DNA from: JAWXBT01 sp964523015
Lineage (GTDB): Bacteria; Bdellovibrionota_C; UBA2361; J135
DNA: 8,929 nt
Direction: 5' to 3'
Assembly (NCBI GenBank): GCA_964523015.1
Contig: CAZFXN010000075.1
Span: 1 to 8,929, forward strand
Position 1 is the stretch's first letter. Each line of letters begins with the position of its first letter. A program made the translations under genes and the position numbers. Shown here in pieces: positions 1 to 5,699 of this stretch. Below the pieces are notes generated by a model. The model did not search any database. It saw only the letters and a program-made list of their open reading frames with translations, and was not told the DNA's origin.

Positions 1-21
1 GACCCATCAAACAAGAACAGG

Positions 22-653
22 TTAACCGAAGTCAAAATCATAGTCGATCTCAGATTTAGGTGGAGCGCGTGGCAGAGGAGGCGGTTTTTGAAACTCTGAG
101 ATATTAAGTGAGCGCATGATTTTTCTAATTTCAGCAGCATCCTGAATGAAAGGCACAATTCTCATCTGACTTTTGCACCTTGGACACTGAAGAGGGTCAA
201 TTTCTAAAACTCGTTTCATACAGGTGGCCCAAGATGAAGAGGCCTTGGCCCGAGGCTCTGGGAGTTTGTCTGAAATAACAGCGAAGAGTTTCTTCTTTCG
301 CTCCCCTCTAGCGCGGCAGGAGTAGTATCCGGTAAGCTTGCCCTGATTAATCTCCTTAAAAGGCATAAACGTTCCATCGGGTGTAAAGAGCCCGTTTGCC
401 AGGAGTCCGTGTAGGTGCGACTGTTAAGGTTGCGGTCGTATCTAAAATAGCTGCGCAGCGGTTTCGGAATGGTAAAGACTACGTGCCGATTTGGCACTGA
501 TTCCAAGACCTGCGCATACAGGTGTTCTGCGAACTTAACTGATCTCTTGGCCGAGCATGAAGGGCAAACTCCCCTTTTCTTGCAGGAAAACGCTACCAAA
601 AATGAGTGCTTACAGCTGTACTCGCCCCGTGCCAGAAGAATATGTTGAGCGAG
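22..653 (-). pseudogene. IS91-family transposase remnant (copy 1), internally deleted and frameshifted
   Basis: Decayed IS91-family (Y1-HUH rolling-circle) transposase. Reading on the minus strand from 653, the N-terminal zinc-binding part includes EYSCKHSFLVAFSCKKRG, then a CPSC motif and the following helix, ending near FRYDRNLN (about 399-430). The frame then shifts: the overlapping frame reads SHLHGLLANGLFTPDGTF, which fits the HUH-type H-x-H segment of the family, so roughly the central part between these blocks is missing. A second deletion follows near KEINQGKL, joining directly to the YYSCRARGERKK block and the C-terminal domain with a CPRC knuckle and a PLPRAPP tail ending at 22. The total is far below the roughly 350-400 residues usual for the family. 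An in-frame TAA at 654-656 ends the readable 5' side. It is surely non-functional; family assignment rests on my recognition of motifs. Confidence 0.8.
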
Positions 654-859
654 TTAAGGCTGGTGGAATGCTAACGAAACCGGAAATGATTTTAGGATAT
701 CCAGCATATATGCTAGCTCAGGTCGCTATGTATGGTGATGTTAAATCCGAGGGCGTAAGATCGGTTATAAAAGCAAGTGGGGATCTACTACCTAGATTAG
801 CTTATCTTGATTTAGTCGACTCGCATGCTGCAAAAGTCGCGCGGGAAGTGAGTCAGTAG
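602..859 (+). CDS. Hypothetical protein, possibly the 3' remainder of an interrupted gene
   Basis: Open frame of 85 codons from ATG 602 to TAG 857-859; the same frame is open from an ATG at 557. I do not recognise the product. No convincing SD precedes either start. Bases 557-653 are antisense to readable IS91 transposase sequence, so the first part of the frame is probably fortuitous. Only about residues 18-85 (including LTKPEMILGYPAYMLAQ) could be genuine host sequence. The simplest reading is that an IS91-type element landed in a gene and that this is its 3' end. The stop lies five bases before the MITE-like element. No membrane segment or cysteine motif is visible. It could also be non-coding. 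Confidence 0.25.
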   Translation: MSAYSCTRPVPEEYVERVKAGGMLTKPEMILGYPAYMLAQVAMYGDVKSEGVRSVIKASGDLLPRLAYLDLVDSHAAKVAREVSQ

Positions 860-864
860 TGGTA

Positions 865-1082
865 TAGTTACCCCAAAAAGTCCGTTCACAAAAAAAATCA
901 GCTGGCTAGATTGCTTACGATAGCTAATTAATTTTGGCCTTATAATTATTCTGACCTTTTCTTACCAACTCTGTGGGTTGACTCTATTTTTATAAGGGAT
1001 AACTAGTTATTGTCCCTCCGGGGGATAGTAAACCCAAAAAATTCTTGGATTTTTTTAACGAATGGACTTTTTGGGTTTACTA
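865..1082. mobile_element. MITE-like element with terminal inverted repeats and TA flanks
   Basis: The left end begins TAGTTACCCCAAAAAGTCC and the reverse complement of the right end begins TAGTAAACCCAAAAAGTCC. The match continues through a TTC and a run of seven A's for about 35 bp with about six mismatches. TA dinucleotides sit immediately outside both ends (863-864 and 1083-1084), the pattern left by IS630/Tc1-mariner transposases. The 218-bp interior has no credible ORF and contains further palindromic sequence. This is what a small non-autonomous element looks like. The exact ends are ambiguous by a base or two because the flanks read TATA. No autonomous partner is in the window. Confidence 0.55.
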
Positions 1083-1083
1083 T
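1025..1083. repeat. Perfect 16-bp inverted repeat (large hairpin) at the right end of the MITE-like element
   Basis: ATAGTAAACCCAAAAA at 1025-1040 is exactly complementary to 1068-1083, with a 27-base loop. The arm is a third copy of the terminal repeat motif, so the right end of the element carries a subterminal inverted copy of its own terminus. It could fold as a hairpin in RNA or single-stranded DNA. A shorter palindrome, ATAACTAGTTAT, lies just upstream near 1000. A terminator role is possible but not shown. Confidence 0.7.
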
Positions 1084-1130
1084 ATTTATGTAAAACGCTC
1101 TGGCTTAGCGAATCTGGCCCAACAGGATAA

Positions 1131-1730
1131 TCAACTACTACTTTTCAGAAATTTATTTAAAAGGCCCTGTAGATCTTTCTTGTTTCCGTAACCTCTCTGT
1201 TGCATAAGATCAAGCGCGCTTCGGGCGATGTTGATATCAGCTGAAATTGCCTCGTGAAAAAGCGCGAGAAGATCTGATCTGTCATTTGGGCGTAGTTCAT
1301 CATCGCATGATAATATTTTTAACGCTATGAGATGCCCGGTTGTTGCAACAGGAACTTTGACTGTCGGGACAATCTCAACAGAGGTTGCGTTTGCTACAAC
1401 CTCTTTTTCAATTCCACTTATTGCAAACATAAGATCGAGATCCGGTTGATTACCTTTTGAACCAGGCAATAGCAATCTCACGGTCGTCAGACATTTGCTT
1501 ACAGAATGCTCAAAGACGGCGACTATTTTATACCCAAGATTCTGAAAGCCAAACACGATTGTTTCTGCCTCTTTATCCGAATCAACAGCCACGGCAAAAT
1601 CAATATCTTTAGTAGTTCGTGGTCGGGCTCGTACGCCAACCGCAAAAGCACCTACGAGTGCGTATGCAAGTTCAAGTTCTTGGCAGTTACGGGTAATAAG
1701 TTTTATATTACTGAAGAAATTATTTTCCAA
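1131..1730 (-). CDS. AbiEii/AbiGii-like minimal nucleotidyltransferase, putative toxin
   Basis: About 199 residues if started at the TTG at 1728-1730; an ATG at 1776-1778 in the same frame would give 215. I prefer the TTG because AAGGAGGAGG lies just ahead of it (1738-1747), an ideal SD at normal spacing. The N-terminal part has the nucleotidyltransferase-fold signature: YALVGAFAVG, then RTTKDIDFAV with the metal-binding Asp pair D42/D44 (TTG numbering), and a later PDLDLMF with D97/D99 as candidate third carboxylate. This matches small NTases annotated as AbiEii/AbiGii-type toxins, which transfer nucleotides to RNA or protein targets. The C-terminal half is helical and not otherwise recognised. 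The gene overlaps the end of the upstream Phd-like gene by 11 bases, indicating co-translation. The toxin role is inferred from family and context. Confidence 0.75.
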   Translation of the reverse strand: MENNFFSNIKLITRNCQELELAYALVGAFAVGVRARPRTTKDIDFAVAVDSDKEAETIVFGFQNLGYKIVAVFEHSVSKCLTTVRLLLPGSKGNQPDLDLMFAISGIEKEVVANATSVEIVPTVKVPVATTGHLIALKILSCDDELRPNDRSDLLALFHEAISADINIARSALDLMQQRGYGNKKDLQGLLNKFLKSSS

Positions 1731-2109
1731 GGATTCGCCTCCTCCTTTCGGATGAGATCGGACGCTCAAACTCTGCATGATGAGAATCTTTCAGGAAGTC
1801 GTTCATCTGTTCTTGAATTTCTTCTTCCGTAGCGCTAGGAAACTTCCGACGTATGTTTTGTTCATTCATTTTGAAAGCGAAATCAGAGATGTCTGCGGCT
1901 TCTTTCAATCGAGTTGATTCCGCGTTCAACGGAGATCTTTCAAGCTCATTGGTTAACTTCTCGAATGCAGCGATCGTTAGAAGCACCATTTTGGGCCTTC
2001 CATCTACGGTCAATATCTGAGGCCGTCCTAATTTTTCAAACCGAGCCAAAAACTTCGCAGTATTTCTCTTGAAGTCGGTGAGCGGATGGATATCTTTGGG
2101 ATTAATCAT
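1720..2109 (-). CDS. Phd/YefM-family antitoxin-like protein with extra C-terminal region
   Basis: 129 residues. The first ~55 residues fit the Phd/YefM fold, which binds operator DNA: IHPLTDFKRNTAKFLARF, then GRPQILTVDGRPKMVLLTIAAFEKL. This is the typical order of helix, T-x-x-G-R-P/K strand turn and FEKL helix. The rest (about 60-129) is longer than in a classic ~80-residue Phd. It contains a charged helix pair with the FPSATEEEIQEQMNDFL stretch and ends in a basic ERRRR tail; in classic antitoxins the C-terminus is the toxin-neutralising part. It is the first gene of a two-gene minus-strand operon with the nucleotidyltransferase, overlapping it by 11 bases. Start ATG 2107-2109 lacks an SD but sits directly at the predicted transcription start. 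Antitoxin function is inferred from family and arrangement. Confidence 0.75.
   Translation of the reverse strand: MINPKDIHPLTDFKRNTAKFLARFEKLGRPQILTVDGRPKMVLLTIAAFEKLTNELERSPLNAESTRLKEAADISDFAFKMNEQNIRRKFPSATEEEIQEQMNDFLKDSHHAEFERPISSERRRRILGK
1738..1747 (-). promoter_or_regulatory. Strong Shine-Dalgarno deciding a TTG start for the nucleotidyltransferase
   Basis: On the minus strand AAGGAGGAGG is followed by CGAATCC-type spacing and the TTG at 1728-1730. The site lies inside the last codons of the upstream antitoxin-like gene, where it encodes Arg-rich residues (ERRRR). Toxin translation is therefore likely coupled to ribosomes finishing the upstream gene. Confidence 0.6.
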
Positions 2110-2115
2110 GATTCT

Positions 2116-2145
2116 ATTATAGCATCTTTAAAAGATTTTTAAAAG
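2116..2145 (-). promoter_or_regulatory. Antitoxin-operon promoter with overlapping repeat operator; predicted leaderless mRNA
   Basis: The minus strand carries a perfect TATAAT (2116-2121) ending seven bases before the A of the antitoxin ATG at 2109, so transcription should begin at or within a base or two of the start codon. Just upstream, 2126-2145 holds CTTTTAAA twice, 12 bases apart, each nearly self-complementary, lying over the spacer and -35 zone. Phd-type antitoxins repress their own promoters through such short repeats. The -35 itself is poor (TTTTAA-like). Confidence 0.45.
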
Positions 2146-2455
2146 TGTTTAGTAATCGTTCACGGGTTACAAATAGGTTTTGCAATCAAGTGGTTAAGAT
2201 TGTGAGTTTGTGGCAATGCGGGTGGACAAAAGCTGATCGCTCTTGAGAGAGAATTCGGTAAATAGGTTAGGTGGCGCCCCTTCGCCGATCCAGGATCAAC
2301 GGGAATCATTAGGTTTTTATTTACTCTAAGAGCATTGGAAACTGCATAAATGTAGTCGAGAGTAGTTGGTTGCTCGATAAACCTCGGTGCATGCAATTGT
2401 GCTCAGCGTCTCAAATTTCAGTAATCGCTTAACCCTTTCTCAAATCTGGTCGATA

Positions 2456-3181
2456 ATGCGAGGTATGTCATATTTCAGCTGGCCTACCATAATATTCTCT
2501 TGGCTCTGGTTCATCGTTGTCGCCGCGGTCAGTATTTGGGGTTTATCTTATTTAGGACCAATACTTTATCACGGTGTGGAAACGGCTGGTCAGGTTGTCG
2601 GAAAGGGACAAGGTTGTTATGAGATTTCCTACCACGACACTACTGGACGAAGCTTTAGCAAATGCTTGGATATGCGCAATAATTCTCGCCGCGTAATTCA
2701 TTATGAAGTCGGAACTTCGATAGGACTTATTTACGACCGAAGAGATCCGCGCCAAGTAACGACAGGAGGAAGTCCTTTGCTAACTCTCAGTTGGATTGTC
2801 TTGCTGAGTTCGGTGTTCACCTTCTCTCCCGTCCTTGGCCTTTGGTGGTACGGCTGGCGCCTTAAGAACTGGGCGAGATCCAATAGTGTAACACTGCGGA
2901 AAATATACATGTCTCCCCTCTGGTCTAATCCTTTTGGCGCGGGTTCTGGGATGTCGCGGTATATGATTACATTTCGGGTGATTGTGAGTGAGGCAACGGG
3001 TGAGGAACTCGAAGCGTGGGTAAAGTACGGAAGGTTTTGGTGGCCGAGCACTAGAGTCGAAACGATGTGGGCGAAACAGCAAGCGGATCATCGCACACTC
3101 GATGTGATGGCGGCGGATGCTCAACGCGGACAAGTCCGGGCGGATGGGAAAAATCCAAATCAAGAACTTTTGTTTAAATAA
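2456..3181 (+). CDS. DUF3592-like membrane protein with two transmembrane helices
   Basis: The predicted product from ATG 2456 is 241 residues; the frame is open from an ATG at 2387 (264 residues), and another ATG lies at 2465. None has a well-placed SD. I favour 2456 because it puts a short MRGMSYFSW leader before the first helix. Helix 1 spans roughly WPTIIFSWLWFIVVAAVSIWG; helix 2 is around SPLLTLSWIVLLSSVFTFSP. Between them is a ~65-residue beta-rich segment (ETAGQVVGK, then CYEISYHDTTGR) ending VGTSIGLIYDRRDPRQV. This resembles the DUF3592 pattern of a small domain between two helices, with a YDPxDP-like turn. The C-terminal ~100 residues are soluble and charged. Function is unknown. The gene looks richer in G+C than the housekeeping genes to its right, suggesting acquisition. 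It stands alone, divergent from the antitoxin operon. Confidence 0.6.
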   Translation: MRGMSYFSWPTIIFSWLWFIVVAAVSIWGLSYLGPILYHGVETAGQVVGKGQGCYEISYHDTTGRSFSKCLDMRNNSRRVIHYEVGTSIGLIYDRRDPRQVTTGGSPLLTLSWIVLLSSVFTFSPVLGLWWYGWRLKNWARSNSVTLRKIYMSPLWSNPFGAGSGMSRYMITFRVIVSEATGEELEAWVKYGRFWWPSTRVETMWAKQQADHRTLDVMAADAQRGQVRADGKNPNQELLFK

Positions 3182-3305
3182 CTGCGTCCTAGGAGAAATT
3201 AAATTTAGTATAAGCTTAGATCCATATGAGCTATTTCATATAGGTGGCCCTTTTCTCATTTTAGTCTCTTTCTAATTACAAAAGCTTGAAGAAAAGGAGA
3301 ACGCC

Positions 3306-3449
3306 ATGACTGCACTACAAATACCAGAAACTAGCCCTCCATTAAGACCAGAAAATAAGGATCCGAATGAAACGGGGTGGGATGCAACACTCATTTTTAT
3401 TGGAACAGGATTCTTTGTCCTACTGGGAATACTATATGCACTCAGGTAG
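3306..3449 (+). CDS. Small single-pass membrane protein, 47 residues
   Basis: ATG 3306 to TAG 3447-3449. AAGGAG at 3294-3299 sits six bases before the ATG, one of the best ribosome binding sites in the window, which argues for a real gene despite its size. The first ~28 residues are polar and proline-rich (PETSPPLRPENKDPNE). A single hydrophobic helix (ATLIFIGTGFFVLLGILYAL) follows, then one Arg and the stop. The layout resembles tail-anchored accessory subunits of respiratory complexes, such as the small CcoQ-type proteins, but I see no specific family signature. It lies between the DUF3592-like gene and an IS91 remnant. No obvious promoter is seen. Confidence 0.55.
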   Translation: MTALQIPETSPPLRPENKDPNETGWDATLIFIGTGFFVLLGILYALR

Positions 3450-3708
3450 GAAGATTCCTCTTTACGCCTAGGAAGATCGATCAGATCAGGAGTCGAGCCA
3501 GGTAGCTAGGCTAGTTATGAGTTGTTGTTGTTTTAGGTTAGTTGAATCACAGTGGGTGTTTTAGTGGTGCCAGGCCCTGAGAGCAGCGGTGCCTGGTGCA
3601 CGGACCTGGATTTGGCGAAGATCTGGTGAGCCGGATCTGCGAGGGTAATTTTATTGAATCTGAGCGGAGCTTTTTGGCGCAGGAATTCTGAGCCGGCAGT
3701 TGGAGGGC
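3450..3708. other. G+C-rich non-coding flank downstream of IS91-type remnant, with hairpins
   Basis: No ORF of note. This stretch lies 3' of the minus-strand transposase remnant (copy 2), where IS91-type elements carry their replication-origin end (oriIS). It holds two potential hairpins. One is at 3619-3638 (AGATCTGG, loop TGAG, CCGGATCT; eight pairs with one G-T). The other is at about 3567-3599, where CCAGGC pairs with GCCTGG around a 15-base loop. The composition is visibly more G+C-rich than the flanking genes. It is probably part of the element, but the end cannot be fixed from one copy. Confidence 0.35.
3619..3638. repeat. Short stem-loop, candidate part of an IS91-type origin end
   Basis: AGATCTGG at 3619-3626 pairs with CCGGATCT at 3631-3638 around a TGAG loop, with one G-T pair. 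It lies about 70 bases beyond the transposase stop, in the range where IS91-type ends carry hairpins. A chance palindrome is possible. Confidence 0.3.
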
Positions 3709-3984
3709 TTAAAATGAGTCTGTGTCTTGGGAGTAATTCTCGTCTAAGTCTGGTGGAGCGCGTGGCAGTGGGGCTGGGGGCTCAAAGGGCGGGAGGTCCA
3801 AGCTGGTCATGATTTTAGAGATTTCGATTGCGTCGTGCAGGAACGCCAGGATGCGCATTTCCCCTTTGCCCTTGGGGCACTCCAGAGGATTAACCTCGTA
3901 GATGCGCTTAATGCAGGCGGCCCATGAGGAGGAGGGTTTAGCCACATGGCTGGAGAACAGAGCCAAGAACTCAAGGCCGTCAAT
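3709..3984 (-). pseudogene. IS91-family transposase C-terminal remnant (copy 2)
   Basis: Minus-strand remnant. After an in-frame TAG (3985-3987) it reads IDGLEFLALFSSH, matching the conserved D-x-L-E-F-L-A block of IS91 transposases. It then jumps by deletion to KPSSSWAACIKRIYEVNPLECP, the C-terminal zinc-knuckle domain, ending PLPRAPP plus an acidic tail. The knuckle is broken: where copy 1 has CPRC, this copy has CPKG. Everything N-terminal to the DGLEF block is absent. It resembles copy 1 over about 75 residues but differs at about half the positions, so the two come from different elements, not a recent duplication. Non-functional. Confidence 0.75.
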
Positions 3985-4073
3985 CTATTTGGCTCATGTC
4001 TCACATTTTATTTGTAGCGTATTTCGTGGCACGATTAATGAGTCTTAGGCCATAACTAAAGTTGGAGGAACTT

Positions 4074-4161
4074 ATGTTAGCGCATGATTCAAACAACGCC
4101 AGCCGATCCAGAGTTGCTGATCGGTAAAGTAAAAGAGATCCTTGCTGCGTCAAAATCTTAG
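4074..4161 (+). other. Two tiny overlapping ORFs behind a strong SD (leader peptide or gene relic)
   Basis: GGAGG at 4064-4068 is followed after five bases by ATG 4074, opening a 17-codon frame that stops at 4125-4127. A second ATG at 4084 in another frame gives 25 residues (MIQTTPADPELLIGKVKEIL and five more) and stops at 4159-4161. Neither is recognisable. Possibilities are a leader peptide, a small protein, or the start of a gene broken by a frameshift. The nuoB promoter lies about 75 bases further on, so attenuation of nuoB is unlikely. The rest of 3985-4235 shows nothing else convincing. Confidence 0.2.
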
Positions 4162-4235
4162 GATTAATCATTGCGCATCTTAATCTTTCGGATAATTACA
4201 ATAAAGACGAGCTAAAGAGCTAAATATACTTCTTC

Positions 4236-4264
4236 TTGTGCCTACCCTTTTTCAAAGGTACAAT
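4236..4264 (+). promoter_or_regulatory. Probable sigma70-type promoter of nuoB
   Basis: TTGTGC (4236-4241), 17 bases, TACAAT (4259-4264). The -10 matches five of six consensus bases; the -35 shares only TTG. Transcription would begin near 4271, giving a ~24-base leader before ATG 4295. The presence of its own promoter fits nuoB standing apart from other complex I genes here. Confidence 0.4.
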
Positions 4265-4294
4265 GGGACTTCAATTTAGCTTATAGGCAGCTTT

Positions 4295-4852
4295 ATGAAT
4301 CCACGTGCGGATGACTCAGGTTATTTGTTAACCACTCTTGATAGTGCTCTTGGTTGGGCTCGGAAGTATTCTTTATTTTCATATCCATTTGTTACTGCAT
4401 GCTGCGGTATGGAGTTTATGGCTTTTAGCTGCTCTCACTATGATAGTGATCGATTCGGCGCAGCGTTGCCGCGCTTTACTCCACGTCAGGCAGATCTATT
4501 AATGGTCGTTGGTACTATTAATCATAAACAGGCACCAGTTCTACTTAGAGTCTATGAGCAGATGGCTGAGCCTAAATGGGTTGTCGCGTTTGGAGCGTGC
4601 GCATCCTCTGGTGGATTTTATGATAACTATGCAACCGTTGCAGGGATAGATAAATTATTACCTGTGGATATGTATATTCCTGGTTGCCCTCCTCGTCCTG
4701 AAACAGTTATCGATGCTCTAATGTATCTGCAACGAGATATTCAACTTGCCAAGCAGCCGTTTATGGAGGGACATGGCGGTAAACAGATTCATCCAGATCT
4801 TCCACCACTTCTTGGGGATGAGATTGATACAGGGCTAGAGAAAAGAGATTAA
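4295..4852 (+). CDS. nuoB: NADH-quinone oxidoreductase subunit B (NuoB)
   Basis: 185 residues, normal for the family. NuoB is the subunit of respiratory complex I that carries the terminal [4Fe-4S] cluster N2 at the junction of the peripheral and membrane arms, next to the quinone site. The cluster ligands are all visible: tandem C36-C37 in TACCGMEFM, C102 in FGACASSGG and C131 in PGCPPRPE. Other hallmarks are DSDRFG (about 50-55), TPRQADLLMVVGT, and the VPVD-like LPVDMYIPGCPP run. ATG 4295 is supported by an in-frame TAG at 4277-4279. Only a weak AGG precedes the start. No nuoA, nuoC or nuoD flanks it, although these usually cluster, so the complex I genes appear dispersed in this genome, or this is an isolated extra copy. 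The gene is convergent with the metallo-hydrolase gene, 13 bases apart. Confidence 0.95.
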   Translation: MNPRADDSGYLLTTLDSALGWARKYSLFSYPFVTACCGMEFMAFSCSHYDSDRFGAALPRFTPRQADLLMVVGTINHKQAPVLLRVYEQMAEPKWVVAFGACASSGGFYDNYATVAGIDKLLPVDMYIPGCPPRPETVIDALMYLQRDIQLAKQPFMEGHGGKQIHPDLPPLLGDEIDTGLEKRD

Positions 4853-4865
4853 TGCAAAGTTCGTT

Positions 4866-5699
4866 CTAAAGATCTACGATTTCATCTACGGCGTAATGAC
4901 CTCGCTCATCTTTTTTTATAGTAGCAGCGGAAACTTCCGGATCGTGTTGAAATACAACGATTGAGTTAGTTTTTACTGCTTTTGAAAGAAAGGCATCCTT
5001 TTCCTCTAATAGTTTCTCAACCCAAAGATCGTATCCCATATGATAGGGGAGTGGCAGATGGCGAGATGTTGGAATTAGGTCCGTTGCAAACATAATGCTT
5101 CGATCTTTATTAGTTACCTCAACCCATTGCTGTCCACGGGTGTGACCGTTACATTCATGAACCTTGATGCCTGGATAGATCTCCTGATCTCCATTGGTCT
5201 TAGTCAAATTTACAAGATCAAGGGCAGAGATATTTTCTTTTAGGTAGCTAGCTCTTTCACGAATGTTAGGATTTTTTGCAACCTCAAGCTGACTCTCTTG
5301 TAGATAGTGCATAGCTTTTGGATAGACTGGCTCAATGGTTTTGCTATTCTCATCTTTCCATTTCGCAATACCCCCACCATGATCGAAATGCATATGAGTT
5401 AGAATGACATCGGTAATCTCTTTAGGATCAAATCCCCATTTAGAAACAGGAAAATTATCTACAGCAAAGATCTCTTTAGCTTTGCCAGACCATTTATCTC
5501 CTAGTCCTACATCAACTAGGAAAACTCTATCTAGATGTCGGATTACAAGAGATCGTGCTGCTAATCGGATACAGTTTTCACTATCTCCTTGGATTAGTTT
5601 ATTCCAAATATTCTTTGGTACAGATCCAAACATGGATCCGCCATCAAGCCTAAAAAAGCCTAAATTATGGGTAGAAACTTCAAATTCTCCAAAGATCAT
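4866..5699 (-). CDS. Metallo-beta-lactamase-fold hydrolase
   Basis: 277 residues. The binuclear metal site of the fold is complete: H102-x-H104-x-D106-H107 in LTHMHFDHGGG, H186 in CNGHTRGQ, D207 in FATDL and H252 in FQHDP. The preceding strand FLVDVGLGDKW is the usual entry to the fold. A YPKAMHYLQESQ segment after the first motif and the overall size resemble the lactonase/N-acyl-homoserine-lactone hydrolase-like branch of the superfamily, but the substrate cannot be told from sequence alone. No signal peptide is seen, so it is probably cytoplasmic. Its ATG overlaps the TGA of the upstream tatD gene (ATGA), which implies translational coupling in a tatD-led operon. No SD is needed or seen. 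Its 3' end faces nuoB with no room for a terminator between the genes. Confidence 0.88.
   Translation of the reverse strand: MIFGEFEVSTHNLGFFRLDGGSMFGSVPKNIWNKLIQGDSENCIRLAARSLVIRHLDRVFLVDVGLGDKWSGKAKEIFAVDNFPVSKWGFDPKEITDVILTHMHFDHGGGIAKWKDENSKTIEPVYPKAMHYLQESQLEVAKNPNIRERASYLKENISALDLVNLTKTNGDQEIYPGIKVHECNGHTRGQQWVEVTNKDRSIMFATDLIPTSRHLPLPYHMGYDLWVEKLLEEKDAFLSKAVKTNSIVVFQHDPEVSAATIKKDERGHYAVDEIVDL

Noticed and set aside
11..17. CAAGAAC just downstream of the IS91 copy 1 stop, resembling the GAAC/CAAG insertion targets of IS91
   Set aside because: Too short to be meaningful, and the element's origin end should extend further than the 21 bases available.
864..1083. CRISPR-like repeat array from the three copies of the terminal motif
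   Set aside because: Only three copies, in mixed orientation, with unequal spacing and no cas genes; the terminal-repeat interpretation explains them.
1506..1832. Plus-strand frame opposite the toxin and antitoxin genes
   Set aside because: It is antisense to two well-supported genes, has no family signature and no SD.
2160..2396. Minus-strand 78-codon frame between the antitoxin operon and the DUF3592-like gene
   Set aside because: No recognisable motif, no SD, it overlaps the other gene's possible start, and the C-terminal half has low-complexity, non-protein-like composition. A short relic cannot be excluded, as the first half (FIEQPTTLDYIYAVSN) looks somewhat protein-like.
2552..3163. 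Several minus-strand frames under the DUF3592-like gene
   Set aside because: They are shadows of the membrane-protein gene; their translations lack domains and are rich in Arg, Pro and Ser.
3220..3245. Inverted ATATGA/TCATAT sequence upstream of the 47-residue ORF
   Set aside because: Only six pairs, AT-rich, no T-run or promoter geometry; chance occurrence is likely.
3807..4004. Second minus-strand frame over IS91 copy 2
   Set aside because: It is the same DNA as the recognisable transposase C-terminus read in another frame; the peptide has no transposase motifs.
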